Origin: Calvatia gigantea
Lineage: Eukaryota > Basidiomycota > Agaricomycetes > Agaricales > Lycoperdaceae
Direction: 5' to 3'
Assembly: GCA_025093985.1 (NCBI GenBank)
Contig: JACAAK010000012.1
Location: forward strand, 1,364,001-1,428,000
DNA length: 64,000 nucleotides
Each line of letters opens with the position of its first letter. The first letter of the stretch is position 1. Position numbers and translations under genes: made by a program. Under the pieces are notes generated by a model. That model worked only from the letters and a program-made list of their open reading frames with translations, searched no databases and was not told the DNA's origin. This document shows positions 11,465 to 23,278 of this stretch, piece after piece.

Positions 11465-12643
11465 ATGTGGTTCTTTCTCACTTCCCGAGTTGTTAGGTGA
11501 GTTGTTTGAAGGCAGGGGCATTGCTTTTTTGACTGACGGGTTGAGTTGTTGGTTAGTTCTGTGGTGGCATTCTTGTATCCGGGGTATGCATCGTACAAGA
11601 CGTTGAGTCAGAGACCTGCGTCGGAGGAAGACCTCGAAAGGTGGTTGATGTATTGGTGTGTCCTCGGATGTGTTGTCGGAGTCGAGTACATCGCTGAATG
11701 GATCATATCCTGGTAAGCCGGCGAAATTATCCTACCCACCCAAGATACACTGACGCCCTTTTTTTTTTTTTTTTTTTTTTTCAGGATACCATTCTACTAT
11801 ACGTTAAAAATGCTATTCCTACTCTACATCGCACTCCCACAAACTCAAGGCTCATCGTACCTCTACAAAACGCATCTACAACCCTTCTTCCGAACACACG
11901 AAACCCAAATTGACAGTACCCTCGCACGAGTCAAATCGAAACTCTTTACATTCCTACAACAACGTGCGCGGATGATCTGGGCACAGGCGGCAACTGCCAT
12001 AGGTCAACCGCCACCACCACCCCCACCTACATCAACCTCATCAACCAACATCGGACGGGAATTGGAAGAAGAAGAACGTGTAGATTCAGTACACCCTCCC
12101 ACTTTAGGCAATCCGATCAGTGGGCCTGCAGCGCTCGTATCGAATTTATGGAGTAGCTATGGACCAGGGATTTTAGCTGGGGGTATGGCACTCGTTTCTA
12201 GTGCTGCTGCTGCGACGAACGCGGGCGCAGGTGCAACGAGGAGGGGTCCTGGTACTGGTACGAGTGCATTTACGACACCTCCTGGTTCACGTGTGCGCAA
12301 CGGGCCCAGTCACAATCTACAATCAAGTGCGGAAGAAAGGAAGCGGAAGCTTGATGCTAATAATAATAATAATAGTTCGACTTCTGTTGTGAATGTTGAT
12401 GGGGGGTTACCGGGGAGTACATCGAGGAGGTTGTCTGGTGAGTCTGTTGTGAAGAGGAGGGGGGCACATGTGCGTGATCGGTCTGGGAGTGGAGGGAGTG
12501 GGAAGTTTGAAGAAGTTGAAGTGCCGAGTGATGTTGAGGGTGAAGCCGGGGAGACTGGCAACGGAGGTGGTGATGGTGGTGGTGGATGGTTTAGTGGATG
12601 GGGTGGAGCTAGAGGTTCATATGAGCGGGTTAAGAGCGATTAA
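11465..12643 (+). CDS. REEP/Yop1 (TB2/DP1/HVA22) family ER membrane protein
   Basis: The protein is predicted to shape tubular endoplasmic reticulum through hairpin membrane insertions. Three exons (11465-11496, 11557-11712, 11785-12643) give 348 aa. The start MWFFLTSRVVS and the following AFLYPGYASYKTL match the REEP1-4 subgroup, which lacks the longer N-terminal hairpin of Yop1/REEP5. Family motifs follow: EEDLERWLMYWCVLGCVVG, VEYIAEWIISWIPFYYTLK and ALPQTQGSSYLYKTHLQPFF. After about residue 130 the tail is Ser/Gly/Pro-rich, with a proline run and an acidic end, and is probably cytosolic and disordered. The second intron holds a run of about 22 T before its acceptor. Exons 2-3 are repeated at 13880-14891 in damaged form. 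Confidence 0.88.
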
Positions 12644-13373
12644 TGTGTAACAGAAATTAATAAACGATTTATTGATGATGGATGAGAGACGTAAAAGTGA
12701 GCACGTGAGAGTGAGAGAGTCGGCAGTCATAGCGTCCGCGGTGCTTAGCAAAAAAGGCCCCTAGTAATGGTTTCCCTCACACACCCAATGCAACTCTGAC
12801 TTCCCTCTAACCACACAACTATGCCACAGCAGTCCTCCCGTAAAGATCCAAGTCCACACCTCAAGGCTCTTGACAAGGAGACTAAGCGGGCACGCGGTGC
12901 GCTATCTCGCCTCCTTTCTCTCATTCCACCACTCCTTTTTAACACATGCACACACCCACATCCACCCCACAGGCGCTCTCTCTTGTGCCGAATGCAGACG
13001 GTAATCGTTTCTCCTTTATCTACTCGCTACCCTCCTCACCGCTTATACCTTTTCCTCTTTTATACAGCCTTAAACTCAAGTGCGACAAGACTGTTCCTTG
13101 CGCCAGGTACGCTTATCCACCGATCCCTTATTCGCTTCCCCCTCCTCTCCCTTGTTCCGTTACTGAGCCGAAACGCTTAAAAATCCCCTTCCCTTTGTAG
13201 CTGCAAGCGCAGAGGATGCTCCGCTATTTGTCCGAATGGGTCTCTTATCACCGGTCAGGGAACACGGTACGCTAAATTTACTGTCTGAGCAACAACGTGG
13301 TGTCGTCGTGCCTACCTCTCTCCCCCCCCCCCACACACGCGCACATACGCATACACGCACATACGCATACACG
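11563..13373 (+). repeat. direct repeat copy 1 (REEP exons 2-3 plus regulator DNA-binding exons)
   Basis: This block is nearly identical to 13875-15611. Both hold REEP exons 2-3, the intergenic region and the first four exons of the Zn2Cys6 gene. Differences are mostly small indels, plus one deletion of about 60-70 bp in copy 2. Copy 1 keeps the complete REEP gene. Copy 2 is the one connected to the rest of the regulator. The right edge lies in a CA/CG-rich simple repeat. Confidence 0.85.
12821..13266 (+). pseudogene. truncated copy of Zn2Cys6 regulator (DNA-binding exons only)
   Basis: Four exons, starting MPQQSSRKDPSPHLK, encode a complete Zn2Cys6 cluster (CAECRRLKLKC, then DKTVPC, SC, KRRGCSAIC) identical in plan to the gene starting at 15069. 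After the donor of exon 4 the sequence leaves the gene at about 13373 and enters an ORC3-like scrap, so the coiled-coil and regulatory domains are absent. If real, it could at most give a DNA-binding fragment. It may instead be one half of a falsely duplicated assembly. Confidence 0.7.
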
Positions 13374-13439
13374 CTAAGCGAACCCTAAGCATTCAGAGAA
13401 ATATGAGAAAATCAGGGAATGAAATACAGAGCACGCTTG

Positions 13440-13868
13440 AATCAACTCTTCCCCGCCTTGCTACCTTTTCATCCGCTTCCTGCAACTGAAGATCGGGGAC
13501 GGTGCCGTTGTAATCCTTTGATGTGGGGGAAGATAAGGCCGCGTAGCACCTCAATAGACCGAAATGTCTCCCTCTGCAATGCCCTTCCCGGCTGCTTGAA
13601 GTTGGGGGAGATAAGAATTTGTAGCTGGGCATGGAAACCTGATACTATTGGTCAAAATGCTAGCTTTTAATCTCTCGTGAATGAAGGGATTTGGAGAGAG
13701 GGGGGGGGGGGGGAAAGCCTCGTTGGCGTGATAGAACCGTGATTGAGAGTGAGGTTCGGGAGCTATGTACAATCGCGAGCGACTGAAGATATACAGAGGG
13801 AAGGCGCCTACGTACCCCGCTTGGGCTTGAGAGGTACTAGAGCCGAATACCCCAAATCCCAGTATATG
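13440..13868 (-). pseudogene. ORC3-like scrap between the two direct repeat copies
   Basis: The spacer between the repeats resembles, with many small indels, the ORC3 region at about 3010-3310. Bases 13598-13660 parallel 3025-3090, and bases 13755-13866 parallel 3220-3310 (shared cores such as ctagagcc and ccaaatc). A run of 14 G lies near 13700. No frame stays open. This is the second or third dispersed piece of ORC3 in the first 21 kb. Confidence 0.45.
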
Positions 13869-13874
13869 TGAATG

Positions 13875-15611
13875 GGTGGCATTTTGTATCCGGGGTATGC
13901 ATCGTACAAGACGTTGAGTCAGAGACCTGCGTCGGAGGAAGACCTCGAAAGGTGGTTGATGTATTGGTGTGTCCTCGGATGTGTTGTCGGAGTCGAGTAC
14001 ATCGCTGAATGGATCATATCCTGGTAAGCCGGCGAAATTATCCTACCCACCCAAGATACACTGACGCCCTTTTTTTTTTTTTTTTTTTTTTTCAGGATAC
14101 CATTCTACTATACGTTAAAAATGCTATTCCTACTCTACATCGCACTCCCACAAACTCAAGGCTCATCGTACCTCTACAAAACGCATCTACAACCCTCTTC
14201 CGAACACACGAAACCCAAATTGGACAGTACCCTCGCACGAGTCAAATTCGAAACTCTTGTACATTCCTACAACAAATCAACCTCATCAACCAACATCGTA
14301 CGGGAATTTGAAGAAGAAGAACGTTCTAGATTCAGTACACCCTCCCACTTTAGGCAATCCGATCAGTGGGCCTGCAGCGCTCGTATCGAATTTATGGAGT
14401 AGCTATGGACCAGGGATTTTAGCTGGGGGTATGGCACTCGTTTCTAGTGCTGCTGCTGCGACGAACGCGGGCGCGAAGGCACAACGAGGAGGGGTCCCTG
14501 GTACTGGTACGAGTGCATTTACGACACCTCCTGGTTCACGTGTGCGCAACGGGCCCAGTCACAATCTACAATCAAGTGCGGAAGAAAGGAAGCGGAAGCT
14601 TGATGCTAATAATAATAATAGTTCGACTTCTGTTGTGAATGTTGATGGGGGGTTACCGGGGAGTACATCGAGGAGGTTTGTCTGGTGAGTCTGTTGTGAA
14701 GAGGAGGGGGGGCACATGTGCGTGATCGGTCTGGGAGTGGAGGGAGTGGGAAGTTTGAAGAAGTTGAAGTGCCGAGTGATGTTGAGGGTGAAGCCGGGGA
14801 GACTGGCAACGGAGGTGGTGATGGTGGTGGTGGATGGTTTAGTGGATGGGGTGGAGCTAGAGGTTCATATGAGCGGGTTAAGAGCGATTAATGTGTAACA
14901 GAAATTAATAAACGATTTATTGATGATGGATGAGAGACGTAAAAGTGAGCACGTGAGAGTGAGAGAGTCGGCAGTCATAGCGTCCGCGGTGCTTAGCAAA
15001 AAAGGCCCCTAGTAATGGTTTCCCTCACACACCCAATGCAACTCTGACTTCCCTCTAACCACACAACTATGCCACAGCAGTCCTCCCGTAAAGATCCAAG
15101 TCCACACCTCAAGGCTCTTGACAAGGAGACTAAGCGGGCACGCGGTGCGCTATCTCGCCTCCTTTCTCTCATTCCACCACTCCTTTTTAACACATGCACA
15201 CACCCACATCCACCCCACAGGCGCTCTCTCTTGTGCCGAATGCAGACGGTAATCGTTTCTCCTTTATCTACTCGCTACCCTCCTCACCGCTTATACCTTT
15301 TCCTCTTTTATACAGCCTTAAACTCAAGTGCGACAAGACTGTTCCTTGCGCCAGGTACGCTTATCCACCGATCCCTTATTCGCTTCCCCCTCCTCTCCCT
15401 TGTTCCGTTACTGAGCCGAAACGCTTAAAAATCCCCTTCCCTTTGTAGCTGCAAGCGCAGAGGATGCTCCGCTATTTGTCCGAATGGGTCTCTTATCACC
15501 GGTCAGGGAACACGGTACGCTAAATTTACTGTCTGAGCAACAACGTGGTGTCGTCGTGCCTACCTCTCCCCCCCCCCACACACACACGCGCGCACATACG
15601 CATACACGCAC
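13875..15611 (+). repeat. direct repeat copy 2
   Basis: This is the second copy of 11563-13373, about 2.3 kb downstream. It lacks REEP exon 1, carries a deletion of about 60-70 bp in the REEP tail and several single-base indels, and then runs on into the intact regulator gene. Confidence 0.85.
13880..14891 (+). pseudogene. REEP pseudogene (copy 2, no first exon, frameshifts)
   Basis: Exons 2 and 3 of the REEP gene are recognisable, including the poly-T intron, ALPQTQGSSYLYKTHLQP and the Gly-rich tail. The first exon with the start codon is missing. A base is lost near 13884, bases are gained or lost near 14195-14270, a segment is deleted around 14274, and the frame changes again near 14683. 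It cannot give a full product. Confidence 0.75.
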
Positions 15612-18600
15612 ACCCTTACATCCATGATCCCCATATGTATCTAATTATACACCCATAGATTCGTACTCGCTGATACAGAAAAACTCCACCAAAAGATCGC
15701 CCAGATGAGCGATCGCATCAGACAACTCGAAGACGCCGTAGCCATCCTCCAATCCACTCTCAGCAGCGAACCTCACCCACTTCTCGCCCGAGAACTTCTC
15801 AAAATTAAATCGAGTATCGAGTTACATGCTGCGGTGGATGATGATGTTGCTGCACAGAGTAGGAAACAGGAGCCGGAGGAGGAGACGGTTATGGATGCGT
15901 TTGGTACACTTGCTATTAGGGATGATGGTGCTGCCACGTTTTATGGAAGGTCCGCTGGTTCAGAGGTGCGTTCTCTCCCAGGCGCTTTTTTATTTTTATT
16001 TTTATTGAGTTTTGACGTAATAACCTCCTGCATGCAACAGAGTTTATTGATTGTGAGTTTTGTGACCACCTTCGAAGATTTCATTTTCTACGGTTCTAAT
16101 TTAAAATGACCGCTAGGGCGAAATTTCGCCGCGCGAAGAGCAAGAAAATATCGACCTCCACGAACCACAACCCCGTCCTGCTGCAGCCCTCCATCAACAA
16201 CAACAACAACCACAATCCACCGCCTCACTCGTCTACCGAACTCTCCACTCCGCCCACATCTCCCCCCAAATCTCAACCGCAACCACAACCACCACAATCA
16301 CCAACAACATCACTTCACCCGAAAGAGAATCCATAGCTGCCCTAAGCGCCTCTTTCCCCCTCAGCACAAACGCCCTCCAAAACATCTCCATCGACATGGA
16401 TTACCTCCTCGTCCATTTCCTACCTAAATGGGAAGAAGCTTCGCGTTTAGCACAGCTCTACCTCGAACAGGCTCCTTGGTTCTTTGGTGCTGTGACGAAG
16501 AGGCAGTTGGTTGAAGAGATGTTGCCGATGTGGTATTATGAAGCACGGGTTGGGTATTCTGCTGGTGGGAGTGTGAATTCGCCTTCGCCTGGACCTGGAG
16601 GGGGAGGTGGGAACCCACCGATGACGCCTATAAGTCCTGTTGAAGGACAGAGCCAGAGTCAACAAATATCGGTGGGTGCGGCTAATGCTGCATCGCCCGG
16701 ATCGTACTCTACCACCTCTTCCTCATCCACATCTTCATCTACAACCACCCACGGCCACCCTCACCACACCACCAGCCCTCAACAAAACCCCCATTCCCAA
16801 CAACAGCAGCAAAAACAAAAACACCAAACAACACGAACAGCACACGACCTCGCTCTCCTATTCATGGTTCTCTGTTTTGGTGCATTAACAGATATTTCGC
16901 TCCCAGCCGCACCGGATAATCCATTATCAGAGGAATTTTATCAATTGACTAAAGCGGCGTTGGTGTTGGAACCGGTGTTGGAGAGACCGCCTAGTGTGGC
17001 TACTGTACAGGCTTTGTCGTTGATGGCGATTTATGAGGGTATTTGTTCGAGGGATGGGAGTGTTGAGAGGACGTGGGGGTTGTTTGGGTTGGCTGTTAAG
17101 TTGGCGCAAAGTGTGAGTGGTTTGTTGTTACAAGCTCATTTTGCCTAAAGGAGTGAGGCTAATTGATGATGGGATAGATTGGATTGCATAGAGATTGTGC
17201 GAGGTGGAAGTTGTCACCTGCGGAGGTGCAGAAGAGGAGAGCGTTGTTTTGGGAGTTGTTTATTACCGATTGTTGGCAGGTGAGGCGTTCCCTTCCTCTC
17301 TAATACAGTGATAGTTGCTGACTGTGTGTACATAGAGCTTGGCTACGGGCAGATTAGCAACGTTCTCACTCCCATTTGTTGACTGTGAACTTCCCATGGA
17401 TCCAGACTCGACAATTGCAGAAGACGGATCTATCCAGCCTAGCTGTAAGTTGCCCTATCCCTCTCTCCCTCACACTCACTCACCCTAAACACCCATTTAC
17501 CCCACAAAGTCCCATTCTGGAAAGCCCGTTTCGGCGCCGAATGCGTCTCAGCAGTCGTCCAAGGCACACTCACATCCCGCGCACCCAAATACAGCATCAT
17601 CCTCGACCTCGATCGAAAAGTGAGAGACATGGAAGTCCCATTATACGCTCAGCAAGTTTTGGCTTCTAGTGCTGCTGGGACGGGTATTGGTGCAGCTGTG
17701 GATCCTTCGTTAGGGTTGGGTGAGACGATGAGTCGGTTAATGCCGATTAATTATCGGGAATTGAGTGCGTTTCCTTTCCCTTCCTCCTCTTCGCTCATCT
17801 CAATCTTAAACGAAATGGATAAACTTGATAGCGCTATTGTACATCCATCGATGTTTCTTCGCACACGCGATATCGACTCATCCAAACGATCCAATTAAAT
17901 CACAGTACGCACCGAGCTTTTTAGCGGGGTATAGGAGCGCGTGTACGATTCTGGGGTCGGTGAGACAGCAGTTTATGTTGTTCCCGAGGCAGATTGCGAG
18001 GTTTTGGGTGTTGTGGACGCATGCTTTTAGTGCTACCGTGAGTTGTTTTCTACCTACTGTTATGTATGATGGTAATTGATCTTTATTTTGTAGGTTATGT
18101 TGGCGTCGGTAGCGACACATGTGTCGAAGCAAACCCTGATCAGCCGCGGTTTGATTTTTATCTCTCAAGATCGTTTGCCGTTGTCTCTCCATAAACTGTC
18201 CGTTCAACTCTGTCCACCGCACTGTGGTTGCCCCCGATAAATTAACAAACCGCCAAATTGATATCCTACGGTTCAAACTTCAGGTGACAAATCATAGCAA
18301 TTTGCATCCCCCATCACGCCGCGTCTTTCTATTTCGCCCCAAATCCACCTGACTGAGAATAGAACATGCTGCAAAGGAGGGATGTTCCCGGAGGATAACA
18401 AATCGAACGGAAGGTACAGCTTTTTGGGATCTTTTCCTGCCAGCCCATACTGATGCAACTTTGAGCAAATGAACTTTTGGGTTTGGAATAACGATCAGTT
18501 TTGCTCTGTCCTGGTTGATGAAATGACAAGGCCGAGAACAGAGAAATATGATCCTGTTGCAACCAAAAACGAGTACACGGTTTTTATTTCGTTGCGCACA

Positions 18601-21600
18601 CATCGCCCAGCTGATAAAATAAGTTTCAGAACACCGCCCTTGCGGCTGCCAGACACCCTAGAAGACACGTTCAGCGTGCACTGCCTGTCAAGCGAACCCA
18701 ACCGATACATCCCCTTCCAATACCCTCGTTAATTCGACAACCTCCTTCACATCATGACATCCTACGAAGGACCAAGCCCTGAATAGGATGAGCAGATGGT
18801 CCATATCCAAACATCGCCTAGATTACCCTGTCCATTCCACCTAATGGGAAGAAGTTGCGTTTAGCACAGTTACCTCGAACAGTCCTGGTTTTGTGCGGAC
18901 CAAAGGCGTTGGTAAGAGATGTTCGATGTGGTATTATCAAGCACGGGTTGGGTATTCTGCTGGTGGAGTGTGAATTCGCTTCGCCCGGACCTGGAGGGGG
19001 AGGTGGGAACCCCCATGACCATAGTTCGTTAAGACAGACGAGTCAACAAATATGTGGGGCGGCTAATGCTCATCGCCCGGATCGTACTCTACCACCTCTT
19101 CCTCTCCACATCTTCATCTACAACCACCCAGGCCACCCTCACCACACCACCAGCCCTCAACAAAACCCCCATTCCCAACAACAGCAGCAAAAACAAAAAC
19201 ACCAAACAACAAGAACAGCACACGACCTCGCTCTCCTATTCATGGTTCTCTGTTTTGGTGCATTAACAGATATTTCGCTCCCAGCCGCACCGGATAATCC
19301 ATTATCAGAGGAATTTTATCAATTGACTAAAGCGGCGTTGGTGTTGGAACCGGTGTTGGAGAGACCGCCTAGTGTGGCTACTGTACAGGCTTTGTCGTTG
19401 ATGGCGATTTATGAGGGTATTTGTTCGAGGGATGGGAGTGTTGAGAGGACGTGGGGGTTGTTCGGGTTGGCTGTTAAGTTGGCGCAAAGTGTGAGTGGTT
19501 TGTTGTTACAAGCTCATTTTGCTTAAAGGAGTGAGGCTAATTGATGATGGGATAGATTGGATTGCATAGAGATTGTGCGAGGTGGAAGTTGTCACCTGCG
19601 GAGGTGCAGAAGAGGAGAGCGTTGTTTTGGGAGTTGTTTTGTTTATTACCGATTGTTGGCAGGTGAGGCGTTCCCTTCCTCTCTAATACAGTGATAGTTG
19701 CTGACTGTGTGTACAATATTCAGTTCAGAGTCACTGCCCTTGACAAAAGACACCAAATTCATTCCCCTTCCTATACCCTCGTTAATTGGGCAACCTCCCG
19801 TCCAAGAAAACATATGCCTCAGAACATTCTTGAAATCAGATGAGCTTCGTCCAATCAGCACAAATCTCGTATTCTGTATTTTCCCTGCAATGTGTCGACC
19901 CTCTTGTCCCTCATACATTACTTGCAAATTGACCGGGATACTTACCCAACCCTCCTACGCATTAACGCTTCACTTTCCTCTACGACTACTCATACACAGG
20001 CTTGAAGATAATCAGTAGTCGGCTAACCCCTTTGAGCAAATTTTTTTTACTTCAACTCGCTTATTATCAAAAAAACCGTGTTCCTAGATAAAAACCTTTT
20101 ACCGTAAAAACCAGGGTCGTTTTCAGGACACTTGGCGTTCTGCTTCTGAATACGTGGGTCGATAAGGCGGATTCGAGCATGAGGAGGTCTCATCGTTGGA
20201 CGCTTGCTGGCCGTTTGTTTGGGGAGTCATCCAAAGAAGTAGGGAAGGGGGGATAAAGTCATAGAACGGAGGAAGCCTGTGTTAGGGTCGGATTGTACTA
20301 AGACACATCGCGAAACGGGTACGCGACCCAGAGCCCGGGCCCCTCTCAACGATCCAGTAGGTTATGGTCGGGCGGTTATAGGACCCTCCCAACATGGTCT
20401 GATTAAGAAATTTGGGTGGGTGTGACATGGGCATTGTGTCATTCACAGGGCCGAAATCCGGGAATGCAGGACGGAGAGGGTGACCATGGAATGCGAGTTA
20501 TGGTGTGTAGGTGGAGGAGGAATGAGATTTGGATTCCTTGGGAAGAAAGAGAATTAGATGAGGTTGGTCGAGTAGGTCGGACGTGCCGGAAACAGATGCG
20601 ATTGCAGTGGGCCCAACCTAAAACGTGGTCAAGGACGAGATATAGTTTCAGGGCTCGGGACCTAGTGGGGTGAGGGCCAAGGTTGTGCGTGGTTAGGCAC
20701 AAGAAAAAAAGGCTCGTTAGGTTGGGAGACGATGAGTCGGTTAATGCCGATTAATTATCGGGAATTGAGTGCGTTTCCTTTCCCTTCCTCCTCTTCGCTC
20801 ATCTCAATCTTAAACGAAATGGATAAACTTGATAGCGCTATTGTACATCCATCGATGTTTCTTCGCACACGCGATATCGACTCATCCAAACGATCCAATT
20901 AAATCACAGTACGCACCGAGCTTTTTAGCGGGGTATAGGAGCGCGTGTACGATTCTGGGGTCGGTGAGACAGCAGTTTATGTTGTTCCCGAGGCAGATTG
21001 CGAGGTTTTGGGTGTTGTGGACGCATGCTTTTAGTGCTACCGTGAGTTGTTTTCTACCTACTGTTATGTATGATGGTAATTGATCTTTATTTTGTAGGTT
21101 ATGTTGGCGTCGGTAGCGACACATGTGTCGAAGCAAACCCAGGTGGCGCACGCGGCGTTGATAGAGTTGAATAGTGCCTGTGAGTTGTTTGAGCATGCAG
21201 CCGTGCACGGAGGGAGAGCCGTCAAATTCCTGGTAAGCTATCACCACCACCACCCCCTCTCTCTTATTCCTATCCTTATACCTCTCCTTTAGCCAATCCT
21301 CAAACGCCTCCGCACAAAAGCCCAAAAATCATTCCAAGACTCCGAACGCGGTATCCCACCAAGTATCCCTAACGATATCCTTAAACCCTCCAAAACAGAC
21401 GACGAGAAGAATGAATTGGAGATATTTGGAGGGAAGACGCATACGGTGGCTACTACTCGCGTTCCTAGCAGCAGCAGCAGTGGGAACGGCGCTGGTGGTA
21501 GAGGATCGTCGAATTCGCCTTCGCGAGGGAGTTCAGGGAGTCCGCAGGCCGGTTATGCTGCTGGTCCTGGTCCTGGTCCTGGTCCTGGGCAGCAGCAGCA

Positions 21601-21962
21601 ACAGCAGCGGGTTGGGCAGGGGCAACAGCAACAGCGACTCCCACAAATCCCTGCGCAAGGACAACAAGCGTACATGCAAGGAGGGTTCAATCAATACCAG
21701 CAGCAGCAGCAACCACAAGCCCCGATGCAGTTATATCAGCAAGAACAGTTAATGACGCAGTATCCTTCGTTTGAGGGTGTACACCCGGGGTTGGTGCATG
21801 AGTTGCATGGGTTTGGAGGACGGATTGAGGCGCAGGTTAGGCAGGCTTATATGGAAGGCGGCGCTGGTGTTGGTATGGATGTGGGTATTATTGGAGAGGA
21901 GAGTGTTGGTGGGAGTGGTGGGGCTGGGGAGGGAAGTGCGTGTAGGATGGTTGGCGTTGAGT

Positions 21963-22000
<38 letters not shown>

Positions 22001-22879
22001 CAACAGATGCAAATGGAGGCGGAGAGAAGAGAGAGAGAGGAGAGGAGGAGGATTGAGAGGGAGAGGGAACGGCAAAGAGAACAGGAGAGGGAAAGGGTGG
22101 AGAGGGAGAGACGGGAGTACGAGATGCAGAGGGCTAGGCAACAACAGCAATACCAAGCACCACAACCGCCGCCTTCTGGTTATCCTCAGCAACAACAATA
22201 TGGAGGATATTACCCACAACAAGACGAGAGGAGCATGCCACCGCCGCCACCGTCGGTGAGAGGTGGACAGGTGCCGAGGTATTCGCCGCCACTGCCATCG
22301 AGTTTGAGGCAGGCGTATTCCCCGCCAGAAGCGATGTATCAAGAAAGCCGGGGTGGACCTCCGCCTCAGTATCAGCAGCACCAACAACAACAGCCGTTAC
22401 ACGTTGTACCGCCACAATACGTTGCTCCCGTTGGGGGTGAACTGGACACACCTTCATCGACAATGTCCGGGCAACAGACACCTATTACGCCATATGATAT
22501 GCAAAGTCCCTATCCTTCTCTGCCACCCCCGGTCGTGGGCCAATATTCCCAGCAGCAACAAACGCCACCACCACAGCAACAGGGATATTCGCAGTATTGG
22601 GCTGCTGCGCCCAGTATTCAAGAACAAGGCTATCCGACTCAACAGTCTCAGTATTTGGCGCAATACGAGGCGCCGCAGGTGCGTCCTGGCCATCCACATC
22701 AGGAGCGGTATCAGGAGCATGCTCAACAGCATCCACATACCCAGGCGTTTACTCAACACCAACAACACCCACAGCACCCGCAGCAGAGTTATACTCCTGC
22801 GGGTGTGTTGAGGGGTATTGCGGCGGATGATAGTCGGTTGCAGGAGACGTGGACGACGTATATGTATAATGTGAGCTGA
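15069..22879 (+). CDS. Zn2Cys6 transcription factor with fungal regulatory domain, interrupted
   Basis: This is a predicted nuclear DNA-binding regulator. Exons: 15069-15144, 15221-15248, 15316-15354, 15449-15514, 15659-15965, 16041-16052, 16117-17112, 17178-17279, 17336-17444, 17510-17764, 17832-18037, then an exon begun at 18094 and completed by the copy at 21098-21232, and 21293-22879. Joined this way they total 3918 nt (1305 aa). The N-terminus has the Zn2Cys6 cluster CAECRRLKLKCDKTVPC with KRRGCSAIC, then a coiled coil (MSDRIRQLEDAVAILQ). The middle is a fungal-specific regulatory domain with VATVQALSLMAIYEGICSR, GLHRDCARWKLSPAE and RALFWELFITDCW. The C-terminus is rich in Gln, Pro, Gly and charged repeats. 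A 3-kb mosaic (18136-21143) splits exon 12; removing it restores the frame. Targets are unknown. Confidence 0.8.
16041..16052 (+). other. 12-nt micro-exon of the Zn2Cys6 gene
   Basis: Four codons (SLLI) lie between good splice signals: catgcaacag before and gtgagt after. Including them keeps the frame from exon 5 (ending at 15965) into exon 7 (from 16117). Confidence 0.6.
18136..18840 (+). repeat. degraded copy of 61-915
   Basis: The order of sequence is the same as at 61-915. The copy is shorter because of many scattered one- to few-base deletions and some substitutions, for example around the shared ggtttgattttt and ttcaaacttcagg. It starts abruptly inside regulator exon 12, right after aagcaaacc. 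Confidence 0.75.
18841..19713 (+). repeat. second copy of regulator segment 16423-17332
   Basis: The first 220-250 bp carry many small deletions relative to 16423 onward. From about 19085 the copy is almost identical, apart from a 5-base insertion near 19636. It encodes the same VATVQALSLMAIYEGICSR region but is cut off before exon 9. The change from noisy to clean within one copy resembles a read-quality gradient. Confidence 0.75.
19714..20712 (+). repeat. degraded copy of 695-1900
   Basis: This continues the left-end sequence of the window, including an ORC3-like piece at about 20220-20700, again with dense small deletions. Its first 200 bp overlap in content with the end of the copy at 18136-18840, so bases 695-915 are represented twice in the insert. 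Confidence 0.75.
20713..21143 (+). repeat. second copy of regulator exons 10 (end) to 12 (start)
   Basis: Nearly identical to 17707-18135, including IHRCFFAHAISTHPNDPIKS. It leads without a break into the unique remainder of the regulator gene from 21143. Confidence 0.8.
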
Positions 22880-23247
22880 GGATTTTTGTGGTTTTTCGAG
22901 GGCCGGCGGTGTATTGATTGAGGTGGATATAGGTTGCTTCGCCGAAGCCCTTTTTTGAAGATTAATACCTCGCGCGCTGTCAGAAGGAACATTGATGATG
23001 CTTGGCGTTAAGTATATCTTGTCCCCTTTTTTTTGAAACCTAATGGATCAGATACCATTCCTATTTCTTGTCTTCGTTCATCATATTATTTTGGTGCGTG
23101 TGCGTGTGCGTATGTGTATGTGCGTGCGTTATGCGTTGTGGTATTTCCTCTTCCCCGTGTCTGTCTTGTTTTGCTTGTCTACGTCGCTCTATCCTTGTAT
23201 CATAGGTTCTTCTGCACTTTTACCTTCTTGTTCTTACTGCGCTTTTA

Positions 23248-23278
<31 letters not shown>

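Noticed and set aside
21749..22390. Minus-strand frame of 213 codons rich in Leu
   Set aside because: It is the antisense shadow of the Gln/Arg-rich repeats of the regulator's last exon.
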